A DNA stretch of 8,970 bases, from the NCBI GenBank assembly GCA_002368805.1, contig DFFH01000038.1, forward strand, positions 1 through 8,970, in the 5' to 3' direction. A program made the translations under genes and the position numbers. This DNA is from Mageeibacillus sp. UBA3781 (lineage in GTDB: Bacteria; Bacillota; Clostridia; Saccharofermentanales; Saccharofermentanaceae). Position 1 is the first letter of the stretch. Each line of letters opens with the position of its first letter. Below, piece by piece: positions 6,640 through 8,970 of this stretch. The notes beneath the pieces are model-generated. The model was given only the letters and a program-made list of their open reading frames with translations, searched no databases and had not been told where the DNA came from.

Positions 6640-7299
6640 TTACTGCTGCGCCGCCTTCTCTGCATTTTTGATCGCGACCTGTTTTCTGAGTGCATCGATC
6701 ATCGGCAGGATCTCTGCTTCTTTCATCTTCATGGACACACGGTTCACGACGACACGGGCGCTGATCTCAGCGACGACTTCCAGTACATCGAGGCCGTTCT
6801 CTTTCAGTGTGCGTCCGGACTCAACGATATCGACGATAACTTCGGAAAGACCGATCAGGGGAGCCAGCTCGACAGAGCCGTTGAGCTTGATGATCTCGAC
6901 ACTTTCCTTCTTTGTGCCTTCGAAGTATGCACGAGTGATATTCGGATATTTCGAAGCGACACGCTTATTCGGGATCTGGTCGAGCTTTCCCTTCAGGGAG
7001 ACCGGACCGCACACGCACATACGGCATGCACCAAATCCGAGATCGATGACCTCATAGAGATTTCTGCCTTCCTCAAGAAGCGTATCTTTTCCGACGACAC
7101 CGATATCCGCGGCGCCGTATTCGACATAGGTCGGAACATCCGACGGCTTTGCCATAATGAAGCGAAGTCCCGTCTTCTCATCTTCCAGTATCAGTTTTCT
7201 GGATTCTTCTCTTCCCGCAGAGACGTCATATCCCGCAGCTTCAAGAAGGTCCAGTGCTTTTTCCGCCAGACGGCCTTTAGATAATGCGATCGTGATCAT
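6640..7299 (-). CDS. hisG: ATP phosphoribosyltransferase catalytic subunit, short form (HisG)
   Basis: HisG condenses ATP and PRPP to phosphoribosyl-ATP, the committed and feedback-inhibited step. The protein has 219 residues and lacks the C-terminal ACT-like regulatory domain of the ~290-300 residue form, so it is the short type that needs HisZ for activity and histidine inhibition. Motifs are intact: ALSKGRL (5-11), KPSDVPTYVEYGAADIGVVG (51-70), ASKYPN (115-120), LNGSVELAPLIGLSE (139-153) and the PRPP loop DIVESGRTLKENGL (157-170). The ATG at 7299 overlaps the hisZ stop by four bases, so the two subunits of the complex are probably translated in a coupled way. The C-terminus is a short charged tail (EKAAQQ). 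Confidence 0.97.
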   Translation of the reverse strand: MITIALSKGRLAEKALDLLEAAGYDVSAGREESRKLILEDEKTGLRFIMAKPSDVPTYVEYGAADIGVVGKDTLLEEGRNLYEVIDLGFGACRMCVCGPVSLKGKLDQIPNKRVASKYPNITRAYFEGTKKESVEIIKLNGSVELAPLIGLSEVIVDIVESGRTLKENGLDVLEVVAEISARVVVNRVSMKMKEAEILPMIDALRKQVAIKNAEKAAQQ

Positions 7300-8510
7300 G
7301 TATTTTCATCCTCCTCAGAATCTTCCTCTTCTTCGATAAATACCACCTGGTCGATCCCGTGCTCTTCGGCATAGGCATCGAGCTCTGCTTCGCTGCGATG
7401 CTCTGTATCGACCACGACCTTATTGCCCATCGCACGGAGTTCTTTTGCCGTGGCAAAAGCAGCTTTCCTCATGCCTTCGCCCTCCGCATATCCGACGATC
7501 GCATCGACTTCCACGAATTCCGGGAGCTTGTCCTGACGGCGCAGTGCAGTCAGGATCAGGTTGATGCCGAGGGAGAAGCCTACCGCGGACATCTCACGTC
7601 CGAAGGTGGAGATCACCTTGTCATAGCGGCCGCCGCCGAGGATCGGGAAGCCCACCTCGTAGGTAAAGCCCTTGAAGATCACGCCCGTGTAGTAGTCGAG
7701 GCTTCGGAGCATGCCGAGGTCGATGCTGACATACTGCAGAAGTTCGTAGTCGGACAGCACATCGAGGATCTCGCGGAGATTCTTCAGCGCGCCCAGGGAA
7801 GTTTCATTCTTTACCTTCGCTTCAAATGCATCGAGTACGTCATAGGTGCCGAATTTGCCGGAGATCATGTCGAGGATCTCTTTTGCATCCTCGGAAAGTC
7901 CGAGTCTCTCGGCCGTCTTCTCGATACGGACGATATCTTTCTGATCGATCGCGGTAGAGAGCTCCGATGCGTCTTCCGCGGACAGTCCCCACTCATCGGC
8001 AAGTCCCTTGAAGAACTCGACCTGGCCGATCGATACCTGAAGATCAGTAATGCCTGTCTGAAGGACCGACTGGATACCGAGCGCGATCACTTCCGCGTCC
8101 GCCTCGGAATTCTGGATGCCCAGAAGCTCCACACCCGCCTGGGAGAATTCGCGGAGTTTTCCGCCGCCGGTCTTCTTGAAGCGGTACATATTGCCGATGT
8201 AGGACAGACGGAGCGGCGGCTTTTCGTCCTTCATGAGCGTGGCCGCAAGTCTTGCCACCGGGATGGTGCCGTCATAGCGCAGAGAGATGATACGGCCGTC
8301 CATGTCCGTCATCTTATAAAGATCTTCGGTCGCGACGAAGTTCTCACTGGAATATACATCGTAGTACTCGATACCCGGTGTCTCAACTTCGCTGTATCCA
8401 TACCCCGAGAAAAGCTCCCGCAGGTCGCTCTCTATTCTCCTCTTCACACTTGCATCCTGCGGCAGGATGTCGATCACGCCGTCCGGAGTGTGGAATCTAT
8501 AATTACCCAT
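7296..8510 (-). CDS. hisZ: ATP phosphoribosyltransferase regulatory subunit (HisZ)
   Basis: HisZ is a catalytically dead paralogue of histidyl-tRNA synthetase. It assembles with short HisG and confers activity and histidine feedback control. Class II synthetase landmarks remain: the N-terminal TPDGVIDILPQDA (8-20), SLRYDGTIPVARLAA (76-90), motif 2-like YRFKKTGGGKLREFSQAGVE (109-128), SLDYYTGVIFKGF (270-282) and GGGRYDKVI (292-300). A true HisRS usually has LVRGLDYYT here; this protein has LRSLDYYTG, and it sits directly before hisG, so HisZ is the better call. The 404 residues include a C-terminal domain (about 335-393) like the HisRS anticodon-binding domain, which some HisZ lack, and an acidic tail (EEEEDSEEDENT). 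The ATG at 8510 has AGGAGG eight bases upstream and is the first gene of the operon. Confidence 0.93.
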   Translation of the reverse strand: MGNYRFHTPDGVIDILPQDASVKRRIESDLRELFSGYGYSEVETPGIEYYDVYSSENFVATEDLYKMTDMDGRIISLRYDGTIPVARLAATLMKDEKPPLRLSYIGNMYRFKKTGGGKLREFSQAGVELLGIQNSEADAEVIALGIQSVLQTGITDLQVSIGQVEFFKGLADEWGLSAEDASELSTAIDQKDIVRIEKTAERLGLSEDAKEILDMISGKFGTYDVLDAFEAKVKNETSLGALKNLREILDVLSDYELLQYVSIDLGMLRSLDYYTGVIFKGFTYEVGFPILGGGRYDKVISTFGREMSAVGFSLGINLILTALRRQDKLPEFVEVDAIVGYAEGEGMRKAAFATAKELRAMGNKVVVDTEHRSEAELDAYAEEHGIDQVVFIEEEEDSEEDENT

Positions 8511-8518
8511 GAGGTAGT

Positions 8519-8524
8519 CCTCCT
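8519..8524 (-). promoter_or_regulatory. hisZ ribosome binding site
   Basis: A perfect AGGAGG lies eight bases before the hisZ ATG, which fixes that start. Its GAGG can pair with CCTC directly before the start codon (4 bp, four-base ACTA loop), so the site may be partly masked. The weak stem makes strong control unlikely. Confidence 0.85.
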
Positions 8525-8594
8525 ATATCTTTTCATATATAATAAATATACTGCGAAACAGGAAAGCTCCCATTTCAAGTTGATTACAGCGGAT

Positions 8595-8610
8595 GCTTTA
8601 TCGCTTTATC
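8595..8610 (-). repeat. Tandem 8-bp repeat in the his leader
   Basis: GATAAAGC occurs twice in direct succession on the coding strand of the untranslated leader. An upstream CTTTA (8615-8619 region) can pair with the TAAAG of either copy, giving alternative small hairpins. It may be a protein-binding site, an RNA structural element or chance. Confidence 0.4.
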
Positions 8611-8622
8611 TTGTTAAAGTGC

Positions 8623-8645
8623 TAAAACACCATGTGTGTATTTTA
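8623..8645. promoter_or_regulatory. Imperfect palindrome over the his -10 box and start point (possible operator)
   Basis: Around centre 8634, 7 of 11 base pairs are symmetric: an exact 5-bp outer arm TAAAA (8623-8627) / TTTTA (8641-8645) plus AC/GT inside (8629-8630, 8638-8639). The right arm is part of the -10 hexamer and the left arm lies just past the expected transcription start. A dimeric repressor here would block the promoter. No known operator is matched; this is a symmetry-based guess. Confidence 0.3.
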
Positions 8646-8668
8646 TGGCAGGGGGCGTTATTTGTCAA
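8640..8668 (-). promoter_or_regulatory. Sigma-A type promoter of the his operon
   Basis: The -35 box TTGACA (8663-8668) is a perfect consensus. The -10 box TAAAAT (8640-8645) differs at one base, and the spacer is exactly 17 bases. Transcription should start near 8633, leaving a leader of about 122 bases before hisZ. I see no T-box sequence, no histidine-rich leader peptide and no terminator in that leader, so control probably acts at the promoter or by HisZ feedback. Confidence 0.85.
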
Positions 8669-8690
8669 GGCGTACTGCCTATATTCGCGG

Positions 8691-8696
8691 TATAAT
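8691..8696 (+). promoter_or_regulatory. -10 box of the divergent DUF1294 gene
   Basis: A perfect TATAAT stands 28 bases before the plus-strand ATG. No good -35 box sits 16-18 bases upstream; the closest candidate, TTGTCA at 8662, is 23 bases away. The promoter may be weak or need an activator. The -35 zone coincides with the his -35 box, so the two promoters could compete. Confidence 0.5.
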
Positions 8697-8710
8697 GGTC
8701 CGGGGCGGTC

Positions 8711-8718
8711 AAAGGAGG
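8711..8718 (+). promoter_or_regulatory. Ribosome binding site of the DUF1294 gene
   Basis: AAAGGAGG lies six bases before the ATG at 8725 and fixes that start. A second ATG at 8720 sits only one base after this site and reads two codons to a stop (ATGGTATGA), overlapping the true start. Confidence 0.85.
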
Positions 8719-8724
8719 CATGGT

Positions 8725-8970
8725 ATGAAGTTTATTTTCCGATTCATATATGATCACAATGTGATTTTTCTAGCGCTTTTTGTTCTGATGAACCTGCTTA
8801 CCATGGCGATGTTCCACTCAGACAAGAAAAAGGCCGAGAAAAATGCTTTCCGTATCCCTGAGCGTGATCTTCTGGGCTTTTCCGCCTGCTTCGGTGCACT
8901 CGGCGGTATCCTCGGCATGATCCTTTTTCACCATAAGACCAGAAAACCGAAGTTCTTCCTGCTTGTGCCG
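8725..8970 (+). CDS. DUF1294 family small membrane protein (5' part; runs off the window)
   Basis: The first 82 codons of a gene are visible, with no stop before the window edge. The reading shows a membrane span at about 13-30 (VIFLALFVLMNLLTMAMF), a basic loop SDKKKAEKNAFRIPERDLL (32-50), a second glycine-rich span at about 51-68 (GFSACFGALGGILGMILF), and HHKTRKPKF (69-77). DxxKA, the RIPE motif, GGxLGM and HKTRKPKF are hallmarks of DUF1294, a family of about 85-120 residue inner-membrane proteins of unknown function. A third span would be expected past the edge. It is transcribed away from the his operon and shares its upstream region, but nothing suggests a role in histidine synthesis. 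The start is fixed by the AAAGGAGG site. Confidence 0.88.
   Translation, partial: MKFIFRFIYDHNVIFLALFVLMNLLTMAMFHSDKKKAEKNAFRIPERDLLGFSACFGALGGILGMILFHHKTRKPKFFLLVP

Noticed and set aside
5671..7284. Long open frame (537 codons) on the plus strand
   Set aside because: It lies antisense to hisD and hisG, whose motifs are complete. The translation has no recognisable domain, is biased to Asp/Arg/Ile/Leu, and has no ribosome binding site. It is a by-product of minus-strand codon use.
7296..8510. Histidyl-tRNA synthetase
   Set aside because: It retains the class II fold motifs but has LRSLDYYTG instead of LVRGLDYYT and directly precedes, and overlaps, a short-form hisG. HisZ fits better.
8523..8573. 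16-codon upstream frame (begins MGAFLF) ending at the hisZ ribosome binding site
   Set aside because: It has no ribosome binding site and no histidine codons. It is in frame with hisZ, so it may simply be open sequence before the true start. Its stop overlapping the AGGAGG site is noted but not enough to call it.
8511..8633. T-box or histidine leader-peptide attenuator upstream of hisZ
   Set aside because: No GGGTGG-type T-box core, no terminator and no run of CAT/CAC codons is present on the coding strand of the leader.
7359..8753. Long open frame (464 codons) on the plus strand
   Set aside because: It is antisense to hisZ, then runs through the promoter region and the start of the DUF1294 gene in another frame. 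No domain is visible and the composition is shadow-like.

Overview
This window is almost entirely one histidine-biosynthesis operon, read on the minus strand from its promoter near 8668 down to base 1. A short divergent gene opens on the plus strand at the right edge. The organism is probably an anaerobic Firmicute of the class Clostridia. The reasons are the short HisG with a separate HisZ regulatory subunit, strong AGGAGG-type ribosome binding sites, consensus sigma-A promoter hexamers and a DUF1294 neighbour. Base composition is about half GC, so it is not one of the very AT-rich clostridia. I cannot name a family or species.

In transcription order the genes are hisZ (8510-7296), hisG (7299-6640), hisD (6576-5278), hisC (5208-4123), hisB (4126-3536), an unrecognised acidic protein (3533-3123), purC (3064-2177), hisH (2180-1575), a fused hisF-hisI (1504-326) and hisE (288-1). 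Four-base ATGA overlaps join hisZ/hisG, hisC/hisB and purC/hisH. The unknown gene starts two bases after the hisB stop. The other junctions are gaps of 37-70 bases, several holding small inverted repeats. No gene-free stretch exceeds 300 bases; the longest is the 214-base divergent promoter region at 8511-8724.

Together the genes cover PRPP + ATP to PR-ATP (HisG/HisZ), its hydrolysis and ring opening (HisE, HisI domain), the synthase reaction giving imidazole-glycerol phosphate plus AICAR (HisH, HisF domain), dehydration (HisB), transamination (HisC) and the final two-step oxidation (HisD). Two steps have no gene here: ProFAR isomerase (HisA) and histidinol-phosphate phosphatase. PurC acts two steps before AICAR in purine synthesis. 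AICAR is also the by-product of HisF/HisH, so its coupling to hisH ties the two pathways together.

The most notable points are the HisF-HisI fusion, an acidic insert of about 27 residues in its HisF domain, the missing hisA, purC inside the operon, the unknown acidic protein, and inverted repeats at the promoter and between hisD and hisC. I found no mobile element, CRISPR array, tRNA, rRNA or T-box. The core content is ordinary metabolism, and I see no evidence for a wholly new system.
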